From: Zeus faber
Taxonomy: Eukaryota; Chordata; Actinopteri; Zeiformes; Zeidae
DNA length: 64,000 bases
Direction: 5' to 3'
NCBI GenBank assembly: GCA_960531495.1
Contig: CAUIJY010000068.1
Span: 1,240,001 to 1,304,000 of the forward strand
Below the pieces are notes generated by a model. The model was given only the letters and a program-made list of their open reading frames with translations. It was not told the DNA's origin and made no database searches. The position numbers and the translations under genes are program-made. Of the stretch, positions 11,247 through 23,942 are shown piece after piece (the stretch's first letter is position 1; each line of letters begins with the position of its first letter).

Positions 11247-11572
11247 TGCTCAGATATTTTAAATACTGTTATGAACTCATTTGTAATGGGAAAGTACTGT
11301 TTGCAAAAGAGTTTTTGGCACATCTAACAAGTTTTTCTGAAATTATGAGCATTTTCATAAAAACCTGCATGGATGGCAAACAAGGCATTTTCAGGCAATT
11401 TGAAGACTGAAAGGATGTTTTGAGTAAAGGTTTCTGTCATGACTCTCTAGGAACTGCTCAGATAGTGTAAATACTGTTATGAACTCATTTGTAATGGGAA
11501 AGTACTGTTTGCAGAACAGTTTTTGGCACATCTAACAATTTTTTTCTGAAATTACGAGCATTTTCACAAAAA

Positions 11573-11580
11573 CCTGCAGG
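11573..11580. other. CCTGCAGG octamer landmark, copy 2
   Basis: Same change as at 5117, exactly 6,456 bp downstream. Confidence 0.75.
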
Positions 11581-14500
11581 GATGGCAAACAAGGCATTTT
11601 CAGGCAATTTAAAGACTGAAAGGATGTTTTGAGTAAAGGTTTCTGTCATGACTCTGTAGGAACTGCTCAGATAGTGTAAATACTGTTATGAACTCATTTG
11701 TAATCGGAAAGTACTGTTTGCAAAAGAGTTTTTGGCACATCTAACAAGTTTTTCTGAAATTATGAGCATTTTCATAAAAACCTGCATGGATGGCAAACAA
11801 GGCATTTTCAGGCAATTTGAAGACTGAAGGGATGTTTTGAGTAAAGGTTTCTGTCATGACTCTCTAGGACCTGCTCAGATAGTGTAAATACTGTTATGAA
11901 CTCATTTGTAATTGGAAAGTACTGTTTGCAAAATAGTTTTTGGCACATCTAACAAGTTTTTCTGAAATTACAAGCATTTTCATAAAAACCTGCATGGATG
12001 GCAAACAAGGCATTTTCAGGCAATTTAAAGACTGAAAGGATGCTTTGAGTAAAGGTTTCTGTCATAAATCTGTAGGAACTGCTCAGATAGTGTAAATACT
12101 GTTATGAACTCATTTGTAATGGGAAAGTATTGTTTGCAAAACAGTTTTTGGCACATCTAACAAGTTTTTCTGAAATTACGTGCAGTTTCATAAAAACCTG
12201 CATGGGTGGCAAACAAGGCATTTTCAGGCAATTTAAAGACTGAAAGGATGTTTTGAGTAAAGGTTTCTGTCATAACTCTGTAGGAACTGCTCAGATAGTG
12301 TAAATACTGTTATGAACTCATTTGTAATGGGAAAGTACTGTTTGCAGAACAGTTTTTGGCACGTCTAACAACTTTTTTCTGAAATTATGAGCATTTTCAT
12401 AAAAACCTGCATGGATGGCAAACAAGGCATTTTCAGGCAATTTGAAGACTGAAGGGATGTTTTGAGTAAAGGTTTCTGTCATGACTCTCTAGGACTTGCT
12501 CAGATAGTGTAAATGCTGTTATGAACTGATTTGTAATGGGAAAGTACTGTTTGCAAAACAGTTTTTGGCATATCTAACAAGTTTTTCCGAAATTACGTGC
12601 AGTTTCATAAAAACCTGCATGGGTGGCAAACAAGGCATTTTCAGGCAATTTAAAGACTGAAAGGATGTTTTGAGTAAAGGTTTCTGTCATAACTCTGTAG
12701 GAACTGCTCAGATAGTGTAAATACTGTTATGAACTCATTTGTAATGGGAAAGTACTGTTTGCAGAACAGTTTTTGGCACATCTAACAACTTTTTTCTGAA
12801 ATTACGAGCATTTTCATAAAAACCTGCATGGATGGCAAACAAGGCATTTTCAGGCAATTTAAAGACTGAAAGGATGTTTTGAGTAAAGGTTTCTGTCATG
12901 ACTGTAGGAACTGCTCAGATAGTGTAAATACTGGTATGAACTGATTTGTAATGGGAAAGTACTGTTTGCAAAACAGTTTTTGGCACATCTAACAAGTTTT
13001 TCTGAAATTACAAGCATTTTCATAAAAACCTGCATGGATGGCAAACAAGGCAGTTTCAGGCAATTTAAAGACTGAAAGGATGCTTTGAGTAAAGGTTTCT
13101 GTCATAAATCTGTAGGAACTGCTCAGATAGTGTAAATACTGTTATGAACTGATTTGTAATGGGAAAGTATTGTTTGCAAAACAGTTTTTGGCACATCTAA
13201 CAAGTTTTTCTGAAATTATGTGCAGTTTCATAAAAACCTGCATGGGTGGCAAACAAGGCATTTTCAGGCAATTTAAAGACTGAAAGGATGTTTTGAGTAA
13301 AGGTTTCTGTCATAACTCTGTAGGAACTGCTCAGATAGTGTAAATACTGATATGAACTCATTTGTAATGGGAAAGTACTGTTTGCAGAACAGTTTTTGGC
13401 ACATCTAACAATTTTTTTCTGAAATTACGAGCATTTTCACAAAAACCTGCATGGATGGCAAACAAGGCATTTTCAGGCAATTTAAAGACTGAAAGGATGT
13501 TTTGAGTAAAGGTTTCTGTCATGACTTTGTAGGAACTGCTCAGATAGTGTAAATACTGTTATGAACTCATTTGTAATGGGAAAGTACTGTTTGCAAAAGA
13601 GTTTTGGCACATCTAACAAGTTTTTCTGAAATTACAAGCATTTTCATAAAAACCTGCATGGATGGCAAACAAGGCATTTTCAGGAAATTTAAAGACTGAA
13701 AGGATGTTTTGAGTAAAGGTTTCTGTCATGACTCTCTAGGAACTGCTCAGATAGTGTAAATACTGTTATGAACTCATTTGTAATGGGAAAGTACTGTTTG
13801 CAGAACAGTTTTTGGCACATCTAACAACTTTTTTCTGAAATTACGAGCATTTTCATAAAAACCTGCATGGATGGCAAACAAGGCATTATCAGGCAATTTA
13901 AAGACTGAAAGGATGTTTTGAGTAAAGGTTTCTGTCATGACTTTGTAGGAACTGCTCAGATAGTGTAAATACTGTTATGAACTCATTTGTAATGGGAAAG
14001 TACTGTTTGCAAAAGAGTTTTTGGCACATCTAACAAGTTTTTCTGAAATTATGAGCATTTTCATAAAAACCTGCATGGATGGCAAACAAGGCATTTTCAG
14101 GCAATTTGAAGACTGAAAGGATGTTTTGAGTAAAGGTTTCTGTCATGACTCTCTAGGAACTGCTCAGATAGTGTAAATACTGTTATGAACTCATTTGTAA
14201 TGGGAAAGTACTGTTTGCAGAACAGTTTTTGGCACATCTAACAATTTTTTTCTGAAATTACGAGCATTTTCACAAAAACCTGCATGGATGGCAAACAAGG
14301 CATTTTCAGGCAATTTAAAGACTGAAAGGATGTTTTGAGTAAAGGTTTCTGTCATGACTCTGTAGGAACTGCTCAGATAGTGTAAATACTGTTATGAACT
14401 CATTTGTAATCGGAAAGTACTGTTTGCAAAAGAGTTTTTGGCACATCTAACAAGTTTTTCTGAAATTATGAGCATTTTCATAAAAACCTGCATGGATGGC

Positions 14501-15511
14501 AAACAAGGCATTTTCAGGCAATTTGAAGACTGAAGGGATGTTTTGAGTAAAGGTTTCTGTCATGACTCTCTAGGACCTGCTCAGATAGTGTAAATACTGT
14601 TATGAACTCATTTGTAATTGGAAAGTACTGTTTGCAAAATAGTTTTTGGCACATCTAACAAGTTTTTCTGAAATTACAAGCATTTTCATAAAAACCTGCA
14701 TGGATGGCAAACAAGGCATTTTCAGGCAATTTAAAGACTGAAAGGATGCTTTGAGTAAAGGTTTCTGTCATAAATCTGTAGGAACTGCTCAGATAGTGTA
14801 AATACTGTTATGAACTGATTTGTAATGGGAAAGTATTGTTTGCAAAACAGTTTTTGGCACATCTAACAAGTTTTTCTGAAATTACGTGCAGTTTCATAAA
14901 AACCTGCATGGGTGGCAAACAAGGCATTTTCAGGCAATTTAAAGACTGAAAGGATGTTTTGAGTAAAGGTTTCTGTCATAACTCTGTAGGAACTGCTCAG
15001 ATAGTGTAAATACTGTTATGAACTCATTTGTAATGGGAAAGTACTGTTTGCAGAACAGTTTTTGGCACGTCTAACAACTTTTTTCTGAAATTATGAGCAT
15101 TTTCATAAAAACCTGCATGGATGGCAAACAAGGCATTTTCAGGCAATTTGAAGACTGAAGGGATGTTTTGAGTAAAGGATTCTGTCATGACTCTCTAGGA
15201 CTTGCTCAGATAGTGTAAATGCTGTTATGAACTGATTTGTAATGGGAAAGTACTGTTTGCAAAACAGTTTTTGGCATATCTAACAAGTTTTTCCGAAATT
15301 ACGTGCAGTTTCATAAAAACCTGCATGGGTGGCAAACAAGGCATTTTCAGGCAATTTAAAGACTGAAAGGATGTTTTGAGTAAAGGTTTCTGTCATAACT
15401 CTGTAGGAACTGCTCAGATAGTGTAAATACTGTTATGAACTCATTTGTAATGGGAAAGTACTGTTTGCAGAACAGTTTTTGGCACATCTAACAACTTTTT
15501 TCTGAAATTAC

Positions 15512-16520
15512 GAGCATTTTCATAAAAACCTGCATGGATGGCAAACAAGGCATTTTCAGGCAATTTAAAGACTGAAAGGATGTTTTGAGTAAAGGTTTCT
15601 GTCATGACTGTAGGAACTGCTCAGATAGTGTAAATACTGGTATGAACTGATTTGTAATGGGAAAGTACTGTTTGCAAAACAGTTTTTGGCACATCTAACA
15701 AGTTTTTCTGAAATTACAAGCATTTTCATAAAAACCTGCATGGATGGCAAACAAGGCAGTTTCAGGCAATTTAAAGACTGAAAGGATGCTTTGAGTAAAG
15801 GTTTCTGTCATAAATCTGTAGGAACTGCTCAGATAGTGTAAATACTGTTATGAACTGATTTGTAATGGGAAAGTATTGTTTGCAAAACAGTTTTTGGCAC
15901 ATCTAACAAGTTTTTCTGAAATTACGTGCAGTTTCATAAAAACCTGCATGGGTGGCAAACAAGGCATTTTCAGGCAATTTAAAGACTGAAAGGATGTTTT
16001 GAGTAAAGGTTTCTGTCATAACTCTGTAGGAACTGCTCAGATAGTGTAAATACTGATATGAACTCATTTGTAATGGGAAAGTACTGTTTGCAGAACAGTT
16101 TTTGGCACATCTAACAATTTTTTTCTGAAATTACGAGCATTTTCACAAAAACCTGCATGGATGGCAAACAAGGCATTTTCAGGCAATTTAAAGACTGAAA
16201 GGATGTTTTGAGTAAAGGTTTCTGTCATGACTTTGTAGGAACTGCTCAGATAGTGTAAATACTGTTATGAACTCATTTGTAATGGGAAAGTACTGTTTGC
16301 AAAAGAGTTTTGGCACATCTAACAAGTTTTTCTGAAATTACAAGCATTTTCATAAAAACCTGCATGGATGGCAAACAAGGCATTTTCAGGAAATTTAAAG
16401 ACTGAAAGGATGTTTTGAGTAAAGGTTTCTGTCATGACTCTCTAGGAACTGCTCAGATAGTGTAAATACTGTTATGAACTCATTTGTAATGGGAAAGTAC
16501 TGTTTGCAGAACAGTTTTTG
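15512..16520 (+). repeat. Third, partial copy of part of the 31-monomer unit
   Basis: Matches 12806-13814 at an offset of 2,706 bp: the gactgtagg tail, tactgatatg, the short gagttttgg and aggaaattt all recur in order. One difference is acgtgcag near 15924 where the other copies read atgtgcag. The match ends near 16520, where aattttttt replaces aactttttt. Confidence 0.8.
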
Positions 16521-18116
16521 GCACATCTAACAATTTTTTTCTGAAATTACGAGCATTTTCATAAAAACCTGCATGGATGGCAAACAAGGCATTTTCAGGC
16601 AATTTAAAAACTGAAAGGATGTTTTGAGTAAAGGTTTCTGTCATGACTCTGTAGGAACTGCTCAGATAGTGTAAATACTGTTATGAACTCATTTGTAATG
16701 GGAAAGTACTGTTTGCAAAAGAGTTTTTGGCACATCTAACAAGTTTTTCTGAATTTATGAGCATTTTCATAAAAACCTGCATGGATGGCAAACAAGGCAT
16801 TTTCAGGCAATTTGAAGACTGAAAGGATGTTTTGAGTAAAGGTTTCTGTCATGACTCTCTAGGAACTGCTCAGATAGTGTAAATACTGTTATGAACTCAT
16901 TTGTAATGGGAAAGTACTGTTTGCAGAACAGTTTTTGGCACATCTAACAACTTTTTTCTGAAATTACGAGCATTTTCATAAAAACCTGCATGGATGGCAA
17001 ACAAGGCATTTTCAGGCAATTTGAAGACTGAAGGGATGTTTTGAGTAAAGGTTTCTGTCATGACTCTCTAGGAACTGCTCAGATAGTGTAAATACTGTTA
17101 TGATCTCATTTGTAATGGGAAAGTACTGTTTGCAAAAGAGTTTTGGCACATCTAACAAGTTTTTCTGAAATTACAAGCATTTTCATAAAAACCTGCATGG
17201 ATGGCAAACAAGGCATTTTCAGGCAATTTAAAAACTGAAAGGATGTTTTGAGTAAAGGTTTCTGTCATGACTCTGTAGGAACTGCTCAGATAGTGTAAAT
17301 ACTGTTATGAACTCATTTGTAATGGGAAAGTACTGTTTGCAAAAGAGTTTTTGGCACATCTAACAATTTTTTTCTGAAATTACGAGCATTTTCATAAAAA
17401 CCTGCATGGATGGCAAACAAGGCATTTTCAGGCAATTTAAAAACTGAAAGGCTGTTTTGAGTAAAGGTTTCTGTCATGACTCTGTAGGAACTGCTCAGAT
17501 AGTGTAAATACTGTTATGAACTCATTTGTAATGGGAAAGTACTGTATGCAAACGAGTTTTTGGCACATCTAACAAGTTTTTCTGAATTTATGAGCATTTT
17601 CATAAAAACCTGCATGGATGGCAAACAAGGCATTTTCAGGCAATTTGAAGACTGAAGGGATGTTTTGAGTAAAGGTTTCTGTCATGACTCTCTAGGACTT
17701 GCTCAGATAGTGTAAATACTGTTATGAACTGATTTGTAATGGGAAAGTACTGTTTGCAAAACAGTTTTTGGCACATCTAACAAGTTTTTCTGAAATTATG
17801 AGCATTTTCATAAAAACCTGCATGGATGGCAAACAAGGCATTTTCAGGCAATTTGAAGACTGAAAGGATGTTTTGAGTAAAGGTTTCTGTCATGACTCTC
17901 TAGGAACTGCTCAGATAGTGTAAATACTGTTATGAACTCATTTGTAATGGGAAAGTACTGTTTGCAGAACAGTTTTTGGCACATCTAACAACTTTTTTCT
18001 GAAATTACGAGCATTTTCATAAAAACCTGCATGGATGGCAAACAAGGCATTTTCAGGCAATTTGAAGACTGAAGGGATGTTTTGAGTAAAGGTTTCTGTC
18101 ATGACTCTCTAGGACT
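16521..18116 (+). repeat. Region A/B transition with private mutations
   Basis: About eight monomers of types later used in regions B and C: a ttaaaaactg type, a gaatttatgagc type, and gcaaaagag with aattttttt. From about 17.29 kb the order resembles 41.43-42.26 kb. Several substitutions were seen only here: tgatctcatt at 17101, ggctgtttt near 17450, and actgtatgc with aacgag near 17541-17555. This is a less homogenised patch than the rest. No inserted element was found. Confidence 0.75.
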
Positions 18117-18213
18117 TGCTCAGATAGTGTAAATACTGTTATGAACTGATTTGTAATGGGAAAGTACTGTTTGCAAAACAGTTTTTGGCACATCTAACAA
18201 GTTTTTCCGAAAT

Positions 18214-18219
18214 CACGTG
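18214..18219. other. CACGTG palindrome, first of about 30 copies
   Basis: In the variant ending ccgaaatcacgtgcag the sequence forms CACGTG, an E-box/G-box hexamer, with two CpGs close together. I saw none before 18.2 kb, where the equivalent monomers read attacgtgc or attatgtgc. After this point it recurs in each higher-order unit (for example near 20918, 22167, 26333, 27167, 30495, 33827 and 46108). Protein binding is not shown. Confidence 0.8.
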
Positions 18220-19158
18220 CAGTTTCATAAAAACCTGCATGGGTGGCAAACAAGGCATTTTCAGGCAATTTAAAGACTGAAAGGATGTTTTGAGTAAAGG
18301 TTTCTGTCATGACTCTCTAGGAACTGCTCAGATAGTGTAAATACTGTTATGAACTCATTTGTAATGGGAAAGTACTGTTTGCAGAACAGTTTTTGGCACA
18401 TCTAACAATTTTTTTCTGAAATTACGAGCATTTTCACAAAAACCTGCATGGATGGCAAACAAGGCATTTTCAGGCAATTTAAAGACTGAAAGGATGTTTT
18501 GAGTAAAGGTTTCTGTCATGACTCTGTAGGAACTGCTCAGATAGTGTAAATACTGTTATGAACTCATTTGTAATGGGAAAGTACTGTTTGCAAAAGAGTT
18601 TTTGGCACATCTAACAAGTTTTTCTGAAATTATGAGCATTTTCATAAAAACCTGCATGGATGGCAAACAAGGCATTTTCAGGCAATTTGAAGACTGAAGG
18701 GATGTTTTGAGTAAAGGTTTCTGTCATGACTCTCTAGGACTTGCTCAGATAGTGTAAATGCTGTTATGAACTGATTTGTAATGGGAAAGTACTGTTTGCA
18801 AAACAGTTTTTGGCATATCTAACAAGTTTTTCCGAAATTACGTGCAGTTTCATAAAAACCTGCATGGGTGGCAAACAAGACATTTTCAGGCAATTTAAAG
18901 ACTGAAAGGATGTTTTGAGTAAAGGTTTCTGTCATAACTCTGTAGGAACTGCTCAGATAGTGTAAATACTGTTATGAACTCATTTGTAATGGGAAAGTAC
19001 TGTTTGCAGAACAGTTTTTGGCACATCTAACAACTTTTTTCTGAAATTACGAGCATTTTCATAAAAACCTGCATGGATGGCAAACAAGGCATTTTCAGGC
19101 AATTTAAAGACTGAAAGGATGTTTTGAGTAAAGGTTTCTGTCATGACTCTCTAGGACC

Positions 19159-19366
19159 TGCTCAGATAGTGTAAATACTGTTATGAACTGATTTGTAATG
19201 GGAAAGTACTGTTTGCAAAAGAGTTTTTGGCACATCAAACAAGTTTTTCTGAAATTACGAGCAGTTTCATAAAAACCTGCATGGGGGGCAAACATGGCAT
19301 TTTCAGGCAATTTAAAGACTGAAAGGATGTTTTGAGTAAAGGTTTCTGTCATGACTCTCTAGGACC
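19159..19366 (+). repeat. G6-variant monomer, copy 2
   Basis: Same diagnostic set as at 1-208. It is followed by a 206-bp monomer (19367-19572) and the cagattgtg monomer. Confidence 0.9.
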
Positions 19367-20404
19367 TGCTCAGATAGTGTAAATACTGTTATGAACTGAT
19401 TTGTAATGGGAATGTACTGTTTGCAAAACAGTTTTTGGCACATCTAACAAGTTTTTCTGAAATTACAAGCATTTTCATAAAAACCTGCATGGATGGCAAA
19501 CAAGGCATTTTCAGGAAATTTAAAGACCGAAAGAATGTTTTGAGTAAAGGTTTCTGTCATGACTGTAGGAACTGCTCAGATTGTGTAAATACTGGTATGA
19601 ACTGATTTGTAATGGGAAAGTACTGTTTGCAAAACAGTTTTTGGCACATCTAACAAGTTTTTCTGAAATTACAAGCATTTTCATAAAAACCTGCATGGAT
19701 GGCAAACAAGGCAGTTTCAGGCAATTTAAAGACTGAAAGGATGCTTTGAGTAAAGGTTTCTGTCATAAATCTGTAGGAACTGCTCAGATAGTGTAAATAC
19801 TGTTATGAACTGATTTGTAATGGGAAAGTATTGTTTGCAAAACAGTTTTTGGCACATCTAACAAGTTTTTCTGAAATTACGTGCAGTTTCATAAAAACCT
19901 GCATGGGTGGCAAACAAGGCATTTTCAGGCAATTTAAAGACTGAAAGGATGTTTTGAGTAAAGGTTTCTGTCATAACTCTGTAGGAACTGCTCAGATAGT
20001 GTAAATACTGATATGAACTCATTTGTAATGGGAAAGTACTGTTTGCAGAACAGTTTTTGGCACATCTAACAATTTTTTTCTGAAATTACGAGCATTTTCA
20101 CAAAAACCTGCATGGATGGCAAACAAGGCATTTTCAGGCAATTTAAAGACTGAAAGGATGTTTTGAGTAAAGGTTTCTGTCATGACTTTGTAGGAACTGC
20201 TCAGATAGTGTAAATACTGTTATGAACTCATTTGTAATGGGAAAGTACTGTTTGCAAAAGAGTTTTGGCACATCTAACAAGTTTTTCTGAAATTACAAGC
20301 ATTTTCATAAAAACCTGCATGGATGGCAAACAAGGCATTTTCAGGAAATTTAAAGACTGAAAGGATGTTTTGAGTAAAGGTTTCTGTCATGACTCTCTAG
20401 GAAC

Positions 20405-22070
20405 TGCTCAGATAGTGTAAATACTGTTATGAACTCATTTGTAATGGGAAAGTACTGTTTGCAGAACAGTTTTTGGCACATCTAACAATTTTTTTCTGAA
20501 ATTACGAGCATTTTCATAAAAACATGCATGGATGGCAAACAAGGCATTTTCAGGCAATTTAAAAACTGAAAGGATGTTTTGAGTAAAGGTTTCTGTCATG
20601 ACTCTGTAGGAACTGCTCAGATAGTGTAAATACTGTTATGAACTCATTTGTAATGGGAAAGTACTGTTTGCAAAAGAGTTTTTGGCACATCTAACAAGTT
20701 TTTCTGAATTTATGAGCATTTTCATAAAAACCTGCATGGATGGCAAACAAGGCATTTTCAGGCAATTTGAAGACTGAAGGGATGTTTTGAGTAAAGGTTT
20801 CTGTCATGACTCTCTAGGACTTGCTCAGATAGTGTAAATACTGTTATGATATGATTTGTAATGGGAAAGTACTGTTTGCAAAACAGTTTTTGGCACATCT
20901 AACAAGTTTTTCCGAAATCACGTGCAGTTTCATAAAAACCTGCATGGGTGGCAAACAAGGCATTTTCAGGCAATTTAAAGACTGAAAGGATGTTTTGAGT
21001 AAAGGTTTCTGTCATGACTCTCTAGGAACTGCTCAGATAGTGTAAATACTGTTATGAACTCATTTGTAATGGGAAAGTACTGTTTGCAAAACAGTTTTTG
21101 GCACATCTAACAAGTTTTTCTGAAATTATGAGCATTTTCATAAAAACCTGCATGGATGGCAAACAAGGCATTTTCAGGCAATTTGAAGACTGAAAGGATG
21201 TTTTGAGTAAAGGTTTCTGTCATGACTCTCTAGGAACTGCTCAGATAGTGTAAATACTGTTATGAACTCATTTGTAATGGGAAAGTACTGTTTGCAGAAC
21301 AGTTTTTGGCACATCTAACAATTTTTTTCTGAAATTACGAGCATTTTCATAAAAACATGCATGGATGGCAAACAAGGCATTTTCAGGCAATTTAAAAACT
21401 GAAAGGATGTTTTGAGTAAAGGTTTCTGTCATGACTCTGTAGGAACTGCTCAGATAGTGTAAATACTGTTATGAACTCATTTGTAATGGGAAAGTACTGT
21501 TTGCAAAAGAGTTTTTGGCACATCTAACAAGTTTTTCTGAATTTATGAGCATTTTCATAAAAACCTGCATGGATGGCAAACAAGGCATTTTCAGGCAATT
21601 TGAAGACTGAAGGGATGTTTTGAGTAAAGGTTTCTGTCATGACTCTCTAGGACTTGCTCAGATAGTGTAAATACTGTTATGATATGATTTGTAATGGGAA
21701 AGTACTGTTTGCAAAACAGTTTTTGGCACATCTAACAAGTTTTTCCGAAATCACGTGCAGTTTCATAAAAACCTGCATGGGTGGCAAACAAGGCATTTTC
21801 AGGCAATTTAAAGACTGAAAGGATGTTTTGAGTAAAGGTTTCTGTCATGACTCTCTAGGAACTGCTCAGATAGTGTAAATACTGTTATGAACTCATTTGT
21901 AATGGGAAAGTACTGTTTGCAAAACAGTTTTTGGCACATCTAACAAGTTTTTCTGAAATTATGAGCATTTTCATAAAAACCTGCATGGATGGCAAACAAG
22001 GCATTTTCAGGCAATTTGAAGACTGAAGGGATGTTTTGAGTAAAGGTTTCTGTCATGACTCTCTAGGACT
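20405..22070 (+). repeat. Tandem tetramer, 2 x 833 bp
   Basis: Units 20405-21237 and 21238-22070. Order: aacatgcatg with ttaaaaactg; gaatttatgagc with gaaggg; ttatgatatgatttg with CACGTG and gggtgg; and gcaaaacag with atgagc. The last monomer of the second unit (21863-22070) is a chimera. Its left part matches the fourth type, and its right part has the gaaggg and gacttg tail of another type. Confidence 0.85.
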
Positions 22071-23112
22071 TGCTCAGATAGTGTAAATACTGTTATGAAC
22101 TGATTTGTAATGGGAAAGTACTGTTTGCAAAACAGTTTTTGGCACATCTAACAAGTTTTTCCGAAATCACGTGCAGTTTCATAAAAACCTGCATGGGTGG
22201 CAAACAAGGCATTTTCAGGCAATTTAAAGACTGAAAGGATGTTTTGAGTAAAGGTTTCTGTCATGACTCTCTAGGAACTGCTCAGATAGTGTAAATACTG
22301 TTATGAACTCATTTGTAATGGGAAAGTACTGTTTGCAGAACAGTTTTTGGCACATCTAACAATTTTTTTCTGAAATTACGAGCATTTTCACAAAAACCTG
22401 CATGGATGGCAAACAAGGCATTTTCAGGCAATTTAAAGACTGAAAGGATGTTTTGAGTAAAGGTTTCTGTCATGACTCTGTAGGAACTGCTCAGATAGTG
22501 TAAATACTGTTATGAACTCATTTGTAATGGGAAAGTACTGTTTGCAAAAGAGTTTTTGGCACATCTAACAAGTTTTTCTGAAATTATGAGCATTTTCATA
22601 AAAACCTGCATGGATGGCAAACAAGGCATTTTCAGGCAATTTGAAGACTGAAGGGATGTTTTGAGTAAAGGTTTCTGTCATGACTCTCTAGGACTTGCTC
22701 AGATAGTGTAAATGCTGTTATGAACTGATTTGTAATGGGAAAGTACTGTTTGCAAAACAGTTTTTGGCATATCTAACAAGTTTTTCCGAAATTACGTGCA
22801 GTTTCATAAAAACCTGCATGGGTGGCAAACAAGACATTTTCATGCAATTTAAAGACTGAAAGGATGTTTTGAGTAAAGGTTTCTGTCATAACTCTGTAGG
22901 AACTGCTCAGATAGTGTAAATACTGTTATGAACTCATTTGTAATGGGAAAGTACTGTTTGCAGAACAGTTTTTGGCACATCTAACAACTTTTTTCTGAAA
23001 TTACGAGCATTTTCATAAAAACCTGCATGGATGGCAAACAAGGCATTTTCAGGCAATTTAAAGACTGAAAGGATGTTTTGAGTAAAGGTTTCTGTCATGA
23101 CTCTCTAGGACC

Positions 23113-23320
23113 TGCTCAGATAGTGTAAATACTGTTATGAACTGATTTGTAATGGGAAAGTACTGTTTGCAAAAGAGTTTTTGGCACATCAAACAAGTTT
23201 TTCTGAAATTACGAGCAGTTTCATAAAAACCTGCATGGGGGGCAAACATGGCATTTTCAGGCAATTTAAAGACTGAAAGGATGTTTTGAGTAAAGGTTTC
23301 TGTCATGACTCTCTAGGACC
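23113..23320 (+). repeat. G6-variant monomer, copy 3
   Basis: Identical diagnostic set, 3,954 bp after copy 2. Confidence 0.9.
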
Positions 23321-23942
23321 TGCTCAGATAGTGTAAATACTGTTATGAACTGATTTGTAATGGGAATGTACTGTTTGCAAAACAGTTTTTGGCACATCTA
23401 ACAAGTTTTTCTGAAATTACAAGCATTTTCATAAAAACCTGCATGGATGGCAAACAAGGCATTTTCAGGAAATTTAAAGACCGAAAGAATGTTTTGAGTA
23501 AAGGTTTCTGTCATGACTGTAGGAACTGCTCAGATTGTGTAAATACTGGTATGAACTGATTTGTAATGGGAAAGTACTGTTTGCAAAACAGTTTTTGGCA
23601 CATCTAACAAGTTTTTCTGAAATTACAAGCATTTTCATAAAAACCTGCATGGATGGCAAACAAGGCAGTTTCAGGCAATTTAAAGACTGAAAGGATGCTT
23701 TGAGTAAAGGTTTCTGTCATAAATCTGTAGGAACTGCTCAGATAGTGTAAATACTGTTATGAACTGATTTGTAATGGGAAAGTATTGTTTGCAAAACAGT
23801 TTTTGGCACATCTAACAAGTTTTTCTGAAATCACGTGCAGTTTCATAAAAACCTGCATGGGTGGCAAACAAGGCATTTTCAGGCAATTTAAAGACTGAAA
23901 GGATGTTTTGAGTAAAGGTTTCTGTCATAACTCTGTAGGAAC

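Larger units (their letters stand above)
9056..15511 (+). repeat. 31-monomer higher-order repeat (6,456 bp), copy 2
   Basis: Tandem copy of 2600-9055 with the same internal structure. Differences seen by eye are very few, for example gtaaaggattc near 15171 where copy 1 reads gtaaaggtttc. Such near-identity over 6.4 kb implies a recent duplication or strong homogenisation. A duplicated path in the assembly would look the same. Confidence 0.9.
18117..22070 (+). repeat. Region B HOR unit 1 (19 monomers, 3,954 bp)
   Basis: Monomer order: CACGTG type with gggtgg; gcagaacag/cacaaa type; gcaaaagag/atgagc/gaaggg type; gtaaatgc type; gcagaacag/aactttttt type; G6 type; 206-bp type; a cagattgtg, actggtatg, ggcagtttc type; agtattg type; actgatatg/cacaaa type; short gagttttgg/aggaaattt type; then a four-monomer block present twice. 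Rare variants recur 3,954 bp downstream: gtaaatgc at 18754 and 22708, the 206-bp tail, and aacatgcatg at 20521 and 24475. The extra tetramer makes this unit longer than the 16-monomer form. Confidence 0.85.

Noticed and set aside
18201-18225. CENP-B box in the ccgaaatcacgtgcag region
   Set aside because: The required core pattern (TTCG, four bases, A, two bases, CGGG) is not met on either strand. The best reverse-strand try has TTCG and the A but lacks CGGG.
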